From contig CM121342.1 in assembly GCA_051530055.1 (NCBI GenBank), positions 14,508,001 to 14,572,000 on the forward strand: a stretch of 64,000 nt of DNA. The letters are read 5' to 3'. How positions within the stretch are numbered: the first letter of the stretch is position 1; every line of letters starts with the position of its first letter. The notes under the pieces were generated by a model, which was not told where the DNA came from, did no database searches, and saw nothing but the letters and a program-made list of their open reading frames with translations. Shown here piece after piece: positions 22,880 to 34,481 of the stretch. The DNA comes from Neoechinorhynchus agilis. Its lineage: Eukaryota > Acanthocephala. Both the position numbers and the translations under genes were made by a program.

Positions 22880-23355
22880 ACTCCTTTTAGTTTCGCCATA
22901 CGAAGTACTACAGTATCTCAAGAAATTACCTGGAAATTGGTCCTCCCAATCCGAAATCCCAGAATGGGCTCTTCGCTAAATCATCCCAGAACTCATCGAC
23001 CCTCTTACCCACATTATAAACCACAGTTTTTTATTTTTATATGGCAACTGCCCATTCCTGCAAACTGCTAAAGTTATCCTTGTTGCATTTATGATACGCT
23101 CCTACGCAACATCAACAATAATCCCTCCCACGTCACCCGTCTCATTCAACTTGATTTATCGAAAGCTTTCGACTCAGTGGACCATTCACTCCTTCTCCGG
23201 GCCTGCTCCGATTTTGGTCTCAACTTGTGGCAGATCAGCTGGCTCGAATCTTATCTTCACAATCGAAAACAATACATTCATTGCTGTTCTATCTCCACGA
23301 TCAGCCTACTCAGCTGTCGAAAAGCAGCCGATATTTCTCTGCCAGCTTATGTGAT
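22880..23355 (+). mobile_element. CR1-like LINE, second RT fragment
   Basis: RT region of another, more diverged member: IIPELIDPLTHI (compare IIPELIDPLTYI at 21340), then RLIQLDLSKAFDSVDHSLLL (motif A) and ACSDFGLNLWQISWLESYLH. Frame changes separate the parts. Between 22690 and 22880 the sequence is LINE-like debris without clear motifs. Confidence 0.8.
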
Positions 23356-23364
23356 ATTTCAGTC

Positions 23365-23500
23365 CTCTCTTGGCGAAAATTGCACTTTGGATGAAGATTT
23401 CGTGGAGGCTCTTAATCTTTCGTGTGAATATTCAGGTTGCTAGCAGGTACCAGTCAATGGTTGCAAACAATCAGTTTGGGGCTCATCATAGGTAGCGAGA
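23365..23500 (+). mobile_element. R2-like LINE, tiny fragment
   Basis: LGENCTLDEDFVEALN then QVPVNGCKQSVW matches KFCLDRDFVVAVEEW...NQVPVNGLRQSIW of the copy at 16850-18822. Plus strand, directly joined to the CR1-like fragment. Confidence 0.7.
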
Positions 23501-23756
23501 ATTGATAACTCTTTATTTTCAGATTCTCGTTTACTGGCAAGGCATGAACACGAAGGCTAAACGTGTCAACGAAAACCAACCTTAATTGGATGAAAATCGA
23601 AAAAGCTAACACCTAATTAAATCAAAACAAGGTGCTCCATTTTGATTGTCTAGAATAGAAAACTAAATGATTACAGCTGAGAATCACGTGGGCGTACCAT
23701 TCTCGCCTTAACAAATAATTGCGTATGCGTTACACATCAAATATCAGTATCCAAAC

Positions 23757-24640
23757 ATGCCGAAGCGACGATTGAATTGTGAAAGCAATGATCGCTTTAA
23801 TCAACACAGAAATGTCAGTACAGGATCTTCATCGGACGAGGAACCTAATCGAAGCGGACAAGGAAATTCACGCCGAAGACATCGGAGTCGATCATTATTA
23901 ATCAGGCGATTACCTTTTCGCTATAGAGTGCAACCAGGCTTAAATCGTCTAGAATTTATTGCTGAAGCCGTCGAAAGTCAGTTGACGGAATATTTTCAAA
24001 AATTGCAAGTAAGTGCAAAAGATGAGGAAGGACAACATAAAAGTCTTTCAAATGTTGACCGGACGATCAATTTAAATAATCAGACAACTGAAGAGATTCG
24101 AGCAGTATCCAACGATCAAGCAGAACCTATGGATATAGATAGTTGTTTTTCGATGTCAATTGACGAGCCAATTATTCCAGAACTAAAACGGCAGTTGGAG
24201 ACCACAAAATCATTTGTGGAACGAGAAGTTCTTCATTTATCAAGCAAACGGCGGCACGGAGAAATAAACAGAGATATATGGAAATGTCAAGTAAAAGCAG
24301 GTCACGACCACATTCGCAGCGCATTGCCGACATTGAGACTGAATCCGATTCGGATCAAGAATACGAGCGGAAACAACTAAGAAATCGTCGAAGAAGTCGC
24401 CGAAAGCATGATAGCGTGGCATCAACGAATGAAAAAATTGGACACGAAATATTGCCAAGTGTACGACTTCCAACATTGAATGAACTCCCTTTCGCTGGCA
24501 ACGTTGCTTGCATACTCACAAGAGTAGAGCGGGATATGGCACGGGCTCGAAACCTTTTAAGAATTAAAAAGAGACAATCACAAGCGCTTTTCAATTATCG
24601 ACGAAGAATCAATTTTGCCCGAATGCGAAAACGGCGTTAG
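23757..24640 (+). pseudogene. Arginine-rich gene family, copy B (frameshifted)
   Basis: Same gene as 25494-26336. It starts MPKRRLNCESND at 23757 and keeps the SRSLLIRRLPFRYRVQPGLN core. A two-base TA insertion near 24278 relative to copy C (AGATATATGG against AGATATGG) splits the frame: the second part continues as 24278-24640 (EMSSKSRSRPHSQRIADIET ... RNLLRIKKRQSQALFNYRRR). It also has extra codons near 24380-24420 relative to copy C. Either a recent pseudogene or a gene with a different C-terminus. Confidence 0.75.
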
Positions 24641-24905
24641 CCAGGAAACGCAGAGGAATAAGATGATGTTACGTAAAATTTAATAAAAATTTAATTGTCA
24701 ACATTTTTGCTGTAAATGCGCAAGTAAAAAAGCAATATTGTTTTTGATCATTGTAAATCTTATTATCTTCATTAGACTAAACGTTAATAATTCTATTAAT
24801 TTTGTATTTCTTTTCATTATCTATGCAATCAATTATGCAATACTTGATAAAACTAATTATCACGCAGCGAAACATCAAGCAAATAAATGTGGCACCGTAG
24901 ACCAT

Positions 24906-25252
24906 GTGATGAAAATTGATTTTTCACCTTGTAAAAAAATTAAGAGTTTTGAGGCAATAATTTTTTCTGGATCTGTATTATGCGCGATTATGCATTTAGT
25001 AGGCCATTAAGAATGTAATGGCGGTGACACGAGTTATATAGACGAAATAGGCATTTGAATTCCCAATTTAAAATGCGATGCGAAGATTCGGTGTCGCCTT
25101 AAAACATTTCTCTCATCATTAAATAAAAACAAATATTAGAAAGTTGTTGCATAGTTCGAAGTAGCAAATTGAACTCATTCGTCTATCGCAGTTAAACGTC
25201 AAATTGCCCCTTTATATTTATTCATTAAAATTCCTTTAAAATAATTGAGGCC
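24906..25252. other. Spacer between the two tandem units
   Basis: AT-rich, no coding signal. Its last 70 bp belong to the upstream flank shared with copy A. Confidence 0.4.
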
Positions 25253-25493
25253 AAATGCATCAATGAAAACCAACATTAATTAGATGAAAATCGTAAAGGC
25301 TTACACTTAATAAAATGTTTGAAGCCTTAAATTTTTCCGCCATAAAAACTTAATTAAATCAAATCAAGGTGCTGCATTTTGATTGGCTAGTATAGAAAAC
25401 CAAATAATTACAGCTGAGAATCACGTGGGCGTACCATTCTCGCCTTAAGAAATAGTCGTATATGCGTTACACGTTGACTATCAGTATCCAAAC

Positions 25494-26336
25494 ATGCCCA
25501 CGCGACGATTAAATAGTGAAAGCAATGATAGCTCTAATCAACACAATGTCAGTACAGAATCTTTATCGGACGAGGAACCTAATCGAAGCGGACAAGGAAA
25601 TTCACGCCGAAGACATCGGAGTCGATCATTATTAATCAGGCGATTACCTTTTCGCTATAGAGTGCAACCAGGCTTAAATCGCCTAGAATTTATTGCTGAA
25701 GCCGTCGAAAATCAGTTGACGGAAGATTTTCAAAAATTGCAAGTAAGTGCAAAAGATGAGGAAGGACAAAATAAAAGTCTTTCAAATGTTGACCGGACGA
25801 TCAATTTAAATAATCCGACAGCTGAAGAGATTCGAGCAGTATCCAGCGATCAAGCAGAACCGATGGATATAGATAGTTGTTCTTCGATGTCAATTGACGA
25901 GCCAATTATCCCAGAACGAAAACGGCAGTTGGAGACCACAAAGACATTTGTGGAACGAGAAGTGCTTCATTTATCAAGCAAGCGGCGGCACGGAGAAATA
26001 AACAAAGATATGGAAATGTCAAGTAAAAGCAGGTCAAGACCACATTCGCAGCACATTGTCGACATTGAGACTGAATCCGATTCGGATCAAGAAGACGAGC
26101 GGAAACAACTAGGAAGTCGCACAAAGCTGGATAGCGAAGCATCAACGAATGAAGAAATTGAACACAAAATATTGCAAGTTGGTCGCATACTCGCTAGAGT
26201 AGAACGGGATGTGGCACGTGCTCGAAACTTTTTAAGAATTCCAAGGAGACAATCACAAGAGCTCTCAAATTACGGACGAAGAATGAATTTTGCCCGAATG
26301 GGAAAACGGCGTTGGCCAGGAAAAGCAGAGGAATGA
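25494..26336 (+). CDS. Arginine-rich protein of unknown function, intact family member (copy C)
   Basis: A 280-aa open frame starting MPTRRLNSESND. Layout: serine/acid-rich N-terminus (aa 1-30), a strongly basic block (aa 31-55, QGNSRRRHRSRSLLIRRLPF) likely to act as a nuclear signal or nucleic-acid contact, a conserved segment YRVQPGLNRLEFIAEAVE, an acidic centre (aa 95-135, EPMDIDSC), a second basic stretch, and a basic C-terminus with repeated arginines (RVERDVARARNFLRI, NYGRRMNFARMGKRR). The same layout is kept in copies A and B. An internal CAAGTAAGT resembles a donor but the frame runs straight through. I recognise no family. Inference: a nuclear nucleic-acid-binding protein, or the protein of an unrecognised element. 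Confidence 0.65.
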   Translation: MPTRRLNSESNDSSNQHNVSTESLSDEEPNRSGQGNSRRRHRSRSLLIRRLPFRYRVQPGLNRLEFIAEAVENQLTEDFQKLQVSAKDEEGQNKSLSNVDRTINLNNPTAEEIRAVSSDQAEPMDIDSCSSMSIDEPIIPERKRQLETTKTFVEREVLHLSSKRRHGEINKDMEMSSKSRSRPHSQHIVDIETESDSDQEDERKQLGSRTKLDSEASTNEEIEHKILQVGRILARVERDVARARNFLRIPRRQSQELSNYGRRMNFARMGKRRWPGKAEE

Positions 26337-26640
26337 GATGATATCAGCACGAGAAGTTCATTTGTGCCAAATTTTAATAAAAATTAAATTGTCAACATTT
26401 TTGCATCAAATGTGCAATTAATAAAGAAATCACGCTTTTGATCATTGAAAATCTTAAAATTAATTATCACTCCGCGAAACATCAAGTAATTAAATGTAGC
26501 ACCGTAGGAATTCTTTTAACGTGGTTAAATTAGTATTTGTCATTGCTCGTCTATTATCAGTGACCGATAGTTCTACATTGAATTTTCATTGAAAATGTAA
26601 GGGACATAAACGTTCAGTAATAAATCATTTAAAATTGTGC

Positions 26641-29600
26641 CATGATAATTACAATACCATTAGAAAATATACAAAGGCAAAAAGATATACCTTTGCAACG
26701 TGATGAACACGAACACACGGAAACGAATACCCAGGAAGTGTTTATAAAACAAATACATACGAATGAGTTCAAAGACGAAAAAGAAAGGAATGAACACAAG
26801 TAAATTGAGAATAGCGAGCGAACTGGAGAAATCGTTGCTAAAACAGGTAAATTCGAATGATTACAAAGGCAAATTATATACGTTTTTAACGTCATGAACA
26901 CGAACACAAACAAACGAGAACCTAGAAAGTGTTCATAGAACAAACACATACAAATGTGTTTCAATACGCACAAGAATTTTTTTTAAGGAGTGAACACAAT
27001 GAAATTGAGACTAGCGAGCGAACTGGAGAAATCGTTCCTGAAACAGGTAAATTCGAATGATCACAAAGGCAAAAGATAAACGTTTGCAACGTCATGAACA
27101 CAAACACACACAAACACACACAAACGAATGCACAAAAAGGGTTTATAGAACAAACACATGCCAATGAATTCCAATACGAACAAGAACACTTTTTGTTAAG
27201 GACTGAACACAATGAAATTGAGACTAGCGAGCGAACTGGAGAAATCGTTGCTGAAATAGGTAAATTCGAATGATTACAAATGCAAAAGATATACGTTTGC
27301 AACGTCATGAAAACAAACACGCACAAACGAGTACACAATAAATGTATACAGAATAAACACATCCGAATGAATTTCAAGACGTGCAAGAACACTTTTAACC
27401 AAGGAGTGAACCCAACGAAATTAAGTCTAGCAAGCGAACTGAAGAAATCGTTGCTGAAACAGGTAAATTCGAATGATTACAAAGGTAAAAGATGTACGTT
27501 TGAAAAGTCATGAACACAAACACACAAAAACGAACAGACAAAAAGTGTTTATAGAAGAAACACATGCCAATGAGTTTCAAGACGCACAAGAAAGGAGTGA
27601 ACACAAATAAATTGAGACTAGCGAGCGAACTGAAGAAACCATTGCTGAAACAGGTTAATTCGAATGATTACAAATGCAAAAGATATACGTTTGCAACGTC
27701 ATGAACACCAACACACAAACGAATGTTCATAGAACAAACACATGCTAATGAATTTCAATACGCACAAGAACACTTTTTGCCAAGGAGTGAACACAACGAA
27801 ATTGAGACTAGTTAGCGAACTGAAGAAATCGTTGGTGAAACAGGTTAATTCGAATGATTACAAATGCAAAAGATATACGTTTGCAAAGTCATGAACACAA
27901 ACACACACAAACGAATACACAAAAAGTGTTTATAGAACAAACACATGCGAATGAATTTCAATACGAACAAGTACACCTTTTGTAAGGGAGTGAACACAAC
28001 GAAATTGAGACTAGCGAGCGAGCTGAATAAATCGTAGCTGAAACAGGTTAATTCGAATGATTACAAAAGCACAAGGTATACGTTTGCAAAGTCATGAACA
28101 CATACACAAACAAACGAATACACAAAAAGTGTTTATAGAACAAACACATGTGAATGAGTTTCAAGACGCACAATAACACTTTTTCTCAAGGAGTGAACAC
28201 AACGAAATTGAGACTAGCGAGCGAGCTGAATATATCGTAGCTGAAACAGGTTAATTCGAATGATTACAAAAGCACAAGGTATACGTTTGCAAAGTCATGA
28301 ACACAAACACACACAAACGAATGCACAAAAAGTGTTTATAGACAAACATATGTGAATGAGTTTCAAGACGCACAAGAATACTTTTTGTCAAGGAGTGAAC
28401 ACAACGAAATTGAGTATAGAAGGCGAACTGAAGAAATCGTTGCTGAAACAGGTTAATTCGAATGATTACAAATGAAAAAGATATACGTTTGCAACGTCAT
28501 GAACACAAACACACACAAACGAATACACAGAAAGTGTTCATAGTACAAACACATGCTAATGAATTTCAATACGCACAAGAACACTTTTTGCCAAGGAGTG
28601 AACACAACGAAATTGAGACTAGTTAGCGAACTGAAGAAATCGTTGCTGAAACAGGTTAATTCGAATGATTACAAATGCAAAAGATATACGTTTGCAACGT
28701 CATGAACACAAACACACGAACGAATACACAAAAAGTGTTTATAGAACAAACACATGCGAATGAGTTTCAAGACGCACAAGAAAGGAATGAACACAAATAA
28801 ATTGAGACTAGCGAGCGAACTGAAGAATTCGTTGCTGAGACAGGTAAATTCGAATGATTACAAATGCAAAAGATATACGTTTGCAAAGTCATGAAAACAA
28901 ACACACACAAACGAGTACACAAATAGTGTTTATAGAACAAACACATGCGAATGAATTTCAAGACGCACAAGAACACTTTTTACCAAGGAATGAACCCAAC
29001 GAAATTGAGTCTAGCAAGCGAACTGAAGAAATCGTTGCTGAGACAAGTAAATTCGAATGATTACAAAGGCAAAAGATATACGTTTGCAAAGGCATGAACA
29101 CAAGCACACACAAACGAATACACAAAAAGTGTTTATAGAACAAACACATGCGAATGAATTTCAATACGAACAAGAACACTTTTTGTCAAGGAGTGAACAC
29201 AATGAAATTGAGACTAGCGAGCGAACTGGAGAAATCGTTGCTGAAACAGGTAAATTCGAATGATTACAAATGCAAAAGATATACGTTTGCAACGTCTAGA
29301 ACACAAACACACACACAAACGAATACACAAAAAGTGTCTATAGAACAAACACATGCGAATGAGTTTCAAGACGTACAAGAAAGGAATAAACACAAATAAA
29401 TTGAGACTAGCGAGCGAACTGAAGAATTCGTTGCTGAGACAAGTAAATTCGAATGATTACAAATGCAAAAGATATACGTTTGCAAAGTCATGAACACATA
29501 CACAAACAAACGAATACACAAAAAGTGTTTATAGAACAAACACATGCGAATGAGTTTCAAGACGCACAAGAAAGGAATAAACACAAATAAATTGAGACTA

Positions 29601-31906
29601 GCGAGCGAACTGAAGAATTCGTTGCTGAGACAGGTTAATTCGAATGATTACAAATGCAAAAGATATACGTTTGCAAAGTCATGAACACAAGCACACACAA
29701 ACGAATACACAAAAAGTGTTTATAGAACAAACACATGCGAATGAATTTCAAGACGCACAAGAACACTTTTTGCCAAGGAGTGAACACAACGAAATTGAGT
29801 CTAGAAAGCGAACTGAAGAAATCGTTGCTGAAACAGGTTAATTCGAATGATTACAAATGCAAAAGATATACGTTTGCAAAGTCATGAACACAAACACACA
29901 CAAACGAATACACAAAAAGTGTTTATAGAACAAACACATGCGAATGAATTTCAATACGCACAAGAACACTTTTTGCCAAGGAGTGAACACAACGAAATTG
30001 AGTCTAGCAAGCGAACTGAAGAAATCGTTGCTGAAACAGGTTAATTCGAATGATTACAAATCAAAAGATATACGTTTGCAAAGTCATGAACACAAACACA
30101 CACAAACGAATACACAAAAAGTGTTTATAGAACAAACACATGCGAATGAGTTTCAAGACGCACAAGAAAGGAATGAACACAAATAAATTGAGACTAGCGA
30201 GCGAACTGAAGAATTCGTTGCTGAGACAGGTTAATTCGAATGATTACAAATGCAAAAGATATACGTTTGCAAAGTCATGAAAACAAACACACACAAACGA
30301 GTACACAAAAAGTGTTTATAGAACAAACACATGCGAATGAGTTTCAAGACGTACAAGAAAGGAATAAACACAAATAAATTGAGACTAGCGAGCGAACTGA
30401 AGAATTCGTTGCTGAGACAGGTTAATTCGAATGATTACAAATGCAAAAGATATACGTTTGCAAAGTCATGAACACAAACACACACAAACGAATACACAAA
30501 AAGTGTTTATAGAACAAACACATGCGAATGAATTTCAAGACGCACAAGAAAGGAATGAACACAAATAAATTGAGACTAGCGAGCGAACTGAAGAATTCGT
30601 TGCTGAGACAGGTTAATTCGAATGATTACAAATGCAAAAGATATACGTTTGCAAAGTCATGAAAACAAACACACACAAACGAATACACAAAAAGTGTTTA
30701 TAGAACAAACACATGCGAATGAATTCAATACGCACAAGAACACTTTTTGCCAGGGAGTGAACACAACGAAATTGAGACTAGTTAGCGAACTGAAGAAATC
30801 GTTGGTGAAACAGGTTAGTTCGAATGATTACAAATGCAAAAGATATACGTTTGCAAAGTCATGAACACAAACACACACAAACGAATACACAAAAAGTGTT
30901 TATAGAACAAACACAGGCGAGTGAATTTCAATACGCACAAGAACACTTTTTGTCAAGGTGTGAATACAGCGAAATTGAGACTAGCGAGCGAACTGAATAA
31001 ATCGTAGCTGAAACAGGTTAATTCGAATGATTACACAATCAAAAGATATACGTTTGGAACGTCATGAACACAAACACGCACAAGGGAATGCACAAAAAGT
31101 GTTTATAGAAATAACACATGTGAATGAATTTCAATACGCACAAGAACACTTTTTGCCAAGGAGTGAACCAAACGAAATTGAGTCTAACAAGCGAACTGAA
31201 GAAATCGTTGCTGAAACTGGTTAATTCGAATGATTACAAATGCAAAAGATATACGTTTGCAACGTCTAGAACACAAACACACACACACAAACGAATACAC
31301 AAAAAGTGTCTATAGAACAAACACATGCGAATGAGTTTCAAGACGTACAAGAAAGTAATAAACACAAATAAATTGAGACTAGCGAGCGAACTGAAGAATT
31401 CGTTGCTGAGACAAGTAAATTCGAATGATTACACAATCAAAAGATATACGTTTGGAACGTCATGAACACAAACACACACAAGGGAATGCACAAAAAGTGT
31501 TTACAGAACAAACACATGCGAATTAGTTTCAAGACGCACAAGAAAGGAATGAACCCAAATAAAATGAGACTAGCGAGCGAACTGAAGAAATCGTTGCTGA
31601 AACAGGTTAATTCGAATGATTACAAATGCAAAAGATATACGTTTTCAAAGTCATGAACACCAACACACAAACAAATACACAGAAAGTGTTCATAGAACAA
31701 ACACAAGCTAATGAATTTCAATACGCACAAGAACATTTTTTACCAAGGAGTGAACCTAACGAAATTAAGTCTAGCAAGCGAACTGAAGAAACCATCGCTG
31801 AAACAGGGAAATTCGAATGATTACAAAGGCAAAAGATACACGTTTGCAACGTCATGAACACAAACACAGACAAACGAATACACAAAAAGTGTTTATAGAA
31901 CAAACA
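26641..31906 (+). repeat. Tandem array of about 27 units with splice-like unit boundaries
   Basis: Direct repeats with 26 junctions (GT or equivalent at 26847, 27047, 27260, 27463, 27654, 27844, 28047, 28250, 28452, 28655, 28844, 29047, 29250, 29443, 29634, 29837, 30040, 30230, 30421, 30612, 30815, 31017, 31220, 31415, 31606, about 31806). Long units are 203 bp, short ones about 191 bp, lacking CACTTTTTGCCA. Each junction reads ACAG/GTTAATTCGAATGATTAC then AAATGCAAAAG: a 29-nt GT..AG segment. Without it a long unit is 174 nt, exactly 58 codons in one phase (DIRLQSHEHKHTQTNTQKVF..). Fully open long units include those at 28873, 29076, 29663, 29866 and 31046. Short units carry TAA in that frame and several long ones also have stops, so the array as a whole is not a clean gene. 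It may be a satellite grown from a coding exon. Confidence 0.85.
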
Positions 31907-32390
31907 GGCGTATCTCGCCCATATTGAAGTTTAAAATAGATTTGACAACTTTTGGATATGAGGCACTTCCAATCCATGAAGCCGTTTTTGATTTCCAATC
32001 AACAAATTTTTTGTTTAAATAATATTCCAACACTTTTTGGAATGAGTGGCGCATTTTAAAAGTTTATTTCTCTCTCTTCATTTCATTCCATTATAACGAA
32101 GTAAAATATTTGCTTCTAAATAACCAGCTTTTGAATGGTAACCGGTTTCTCTGGCCTCAACCTCCAATTTGGGAAGATAATTTAGATTAGAATCAGGTCC
32201 CCAAAAACCGAAAACATTGTTCGTTCTTAAAGACAACTCCGAGGCAAGAGAGCATACGTTATTGAAGATGAGGAGGGCTGAATCTTGAATTACAATTGCA
32301 GGTAATTATGATAAAATAATATTGTTAAAAGATGAAGCCGTGCTATTATTAATAACGTAAGACTTGCGATACACCTCCGGTGCTGGTGTT
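31907..32390. other. No gene recognised downstream of the array
   Basis: AT-rich DNA without convincing open frames. The array stops abruptly inside a unit at about 31906. Confidence 0.4.
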
Positions 32391-32392
32391 AA

Positions 32393-33430
32393 TCATGGCA
32401 TCATGTCCCAAATAATACCCCTCATTATCTCAATCGATCCATTCAAGTTTGATTTCGGATTCCGATAAAAGTTAACCCAAATCAGACGGTATGATCCTCC
32501 ATCATTTTTTTTAAGTTGAAAAGGGTTCAAAGTTGACATAATTTGAATGGCAAATTCATAAGTGTGCTTTTCGGAGAATATTTCAGGAGAAATTTCTTTT
32601 CTGAGGTAAGACTGCAAACCTCCAAAGAAGTTTGTTCGAGATGATAGAATGAACTAAGTTAAAAAACATTAAAAATTAGATGAATTAAAAGAGGGTCTCG
32701 ATCCCGTTTCTTGTAAGAAACATGCAAAAAAATTCATTTTGCTTCCTTATTATAGAATCTATTTCATTGATTTTATAGGATTTACCTATGTTACAAGAGA
32801 TAAAACGAATTTCATCCATTTGCATGTGGTTTTTTCTGAGGTCCCGAATCCGTTTGACTTAATTCTATACTGGTAATTGATATGGCCCTCTTTAGAGCTT
32901 CCACAATTTTTGAAGCAACCTTCTCTTCTTTATTGGGTTTCCTGCCCCCAATACCATTGGTAATTTCTTCTAAGGATTTTAATACCTTCAATCCCTCTTT
33001 TAAAGCAGAATTTTCTTTTTTAATTTTTCAAGATCCGACACCACGTTTCTAATTGCATTTGGATTATTATCCAGACGATCGGGCTGATTATTGGATAAAG
33101 GCGAAACCATAGACTTGCCGGGAGTGGGACTATTATTATTCATGAATAAGTTTAAATATTTTTGGCTTCAACGCACCTTGTGTCATAGGCTTTGTGGCCT
33201 AGACCACAATTAGCACATTTTCTGTGGAATTTATTTCAACATTGACTTGAGAGATGAGCACCACTACAATGCATACAGACAACAGCGTGAACGTAATTGA
33301 ACGCAGTGTGGTCCCATTCTTGGCATTTCCGACATTGGTAAAGGATAAAATCATCAATGGAATTTTTAAATACTGGAAAAGTAACATTTAAGCCACAGAG
33401 TCCGGTTGAAGTAACGTCCCTTCTTGTAGC
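32393..33430 (-). mobile_element. LINE ORF1-type (zinc-knuckle) remnant
   Basis: Minus-strand frames. At 33380-33180 the translation shows three successive C/H knuckles of the kind found in ORF1 proteins of Jockey/I-type LINEs (YQCRKCQEWDHTA, VVCMHCSGAHLSSQC, KCANCGLGHKAYDTRC). A frame change is followed at 33142 by MNNNSPTPGKSMVSPLSNNQ and a lysine-rich coiled-coil-like part. 32617-32393 holds a further open segment (LQSYLRKEISPEIF, GGSYRLIWVNFYRNP) I cannot assign. No reverse transcriptase nearby. Confidence 0.55.
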
Positions 33431-33809
33431 GTTGTTTATATCAGTTTGACCTAATGAGAAACAATTTAAAAAGTGTATTATTTTGCGGTTTAAATTAGCG
33501 TTATGTAACGTTTTAAATCAATTAATATTATTTTTTAACTTTCTCTTTCTGACGATGCTACTGTTGAGCTTCGCGGTTTTGTTGGACATCATGTTATTTT
33601 TCACGATGAAATTAAATTATAACATTTGGTGATTGTAAATGAACCACTTTTTTTAATACTGTCGCCTGTTGAGAAGCAATTCAAAAAGTGTATTATTATT
33701 ATTGTACGTTTTGGATCAATGTGACGCGACCTCATATCGATCAATATTTATTTCAATGTCGACTCACGTTATTCACTGGTGTTCGCACTTGTTGTTCGCA
33801 TTTTTTACA
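33431..33809. other. Intergenic region upstream of the 33.8-kb gene
   Basis: AT-rich. Open frames here are short and end before the next gene; probably promoter and 5' untranslated DNA. Confidence 0.3.
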
Positions 33810-34481
33810 ATGTCGGTTGATAGAAAAGAAATCGGTGAGCTCTTGTTTTTCTCCCATATAATTTAAATGATTTTTGATTGCATAGATTTCGATTTCACTT
33901 CTCCAGTCTGCAGACAAGAAGCCGTTAATCAACTACGATTAGCAGAGCAATACTTAAATATGGCACAACAAAAATCAGCGTACGACGAAATTAAACGGGA
34001 TACTTCTCAAGATCTATATAAAGATTGTCTTACAACATGCGTGAAAATGTTAAACGTGCGTTTACTTAATGAGTTTCTGAACGATATCGGTTCGACTAAT
34101 TGTTTCATCATACTTGGGAACACGTACATATCGCGTATATTTCAGTTCAATCAAACGATTCCACTTGAGTTGAAGCAAGTGCCAACGTTGTTACGAGCAG
34201 CATGTTTGGCGGACATGAGCACGGGGAAGATTGTTTTAGACATTGTGAGGAATATGTTCAGATGGAAACATATTTGGAATTGTTTAAAGGATCATAACAA
34301 TGATGTTCCATGTAATGCACTTCTCAAATTTTATCTTATTACAGGACAGGTTGAGTTTTTCAATCTATACTATATGGCGATCTGGGCGGATATTTATTGT
34401 GGCGGACGACGAGTCTATGAAATCGCGAATCAATCAGAGATCATCTTGGCCCCTTTCTTGAGGTATTCGTCTATGTGTTAA
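33810..34481 (+). CDS. Unrecognised two-exon gene
   Basis: Exon 1 (33810-33834) reads MSVDRKEI; a 51-nt intron (33835-33885, GTGAGC..CATAG) is followed by one exon to the stop at 34481. The spliced start reads MSVDRKEIDFDFTSPVCRQE and the protein is about 206 aa, helical and cysteine-containing (AVNQLRLAEQYLNMAQQKSA; CLTTCVKMLNVRLLNEFLND). No signal peptide. I recognise no family. The clean intron with a good acceptor and a long single frame argue that it is a real host gene. Confidence 0.65.

Larger units (their letters stand above)
23560..26510 (+). repeat. Tandem segmental duplication carrying the arginine-rich gene
   Basis: Two direct units, about 23560-24905 and 25253-26510, match from roughly 200 bp upstream of the start codon, through the gene, to about 170 bp beyond the stop (shared AACATCAAG.AA.TAAATGT). 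The 24906-25252 spacer is unshared with the first unit, but its end (25180-25275) matches 6079-6170. The conserved upstream part holds GAATCACGTGGGCGTACCAT (an E-box-like CACGTG) about 70 bp before the ATG in both copies. Confidence 0.85.

Noticed and set aside
25494-26336. Arginine-rich family as a DNA transposon
   Set aside because: No terminal inverted repeats, target duplications or transposase motifs were seen around any of the three copies; the tandem pair looks like segmental duplication.
26629-31903. Many minus-strand frames of 60-140 aa rich in Cys, Phe and Leu that look like membrane proteins
   Set aside because: They are antisense shadows of the tandem array and repeat with its period; hydrophobicity comes from the AC-rich plus strand.
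26641-31906. CRISPR-like array
   Set aside because: Units are contiguous and similar along their whole length, with no unique spacers, and the genome is animal.
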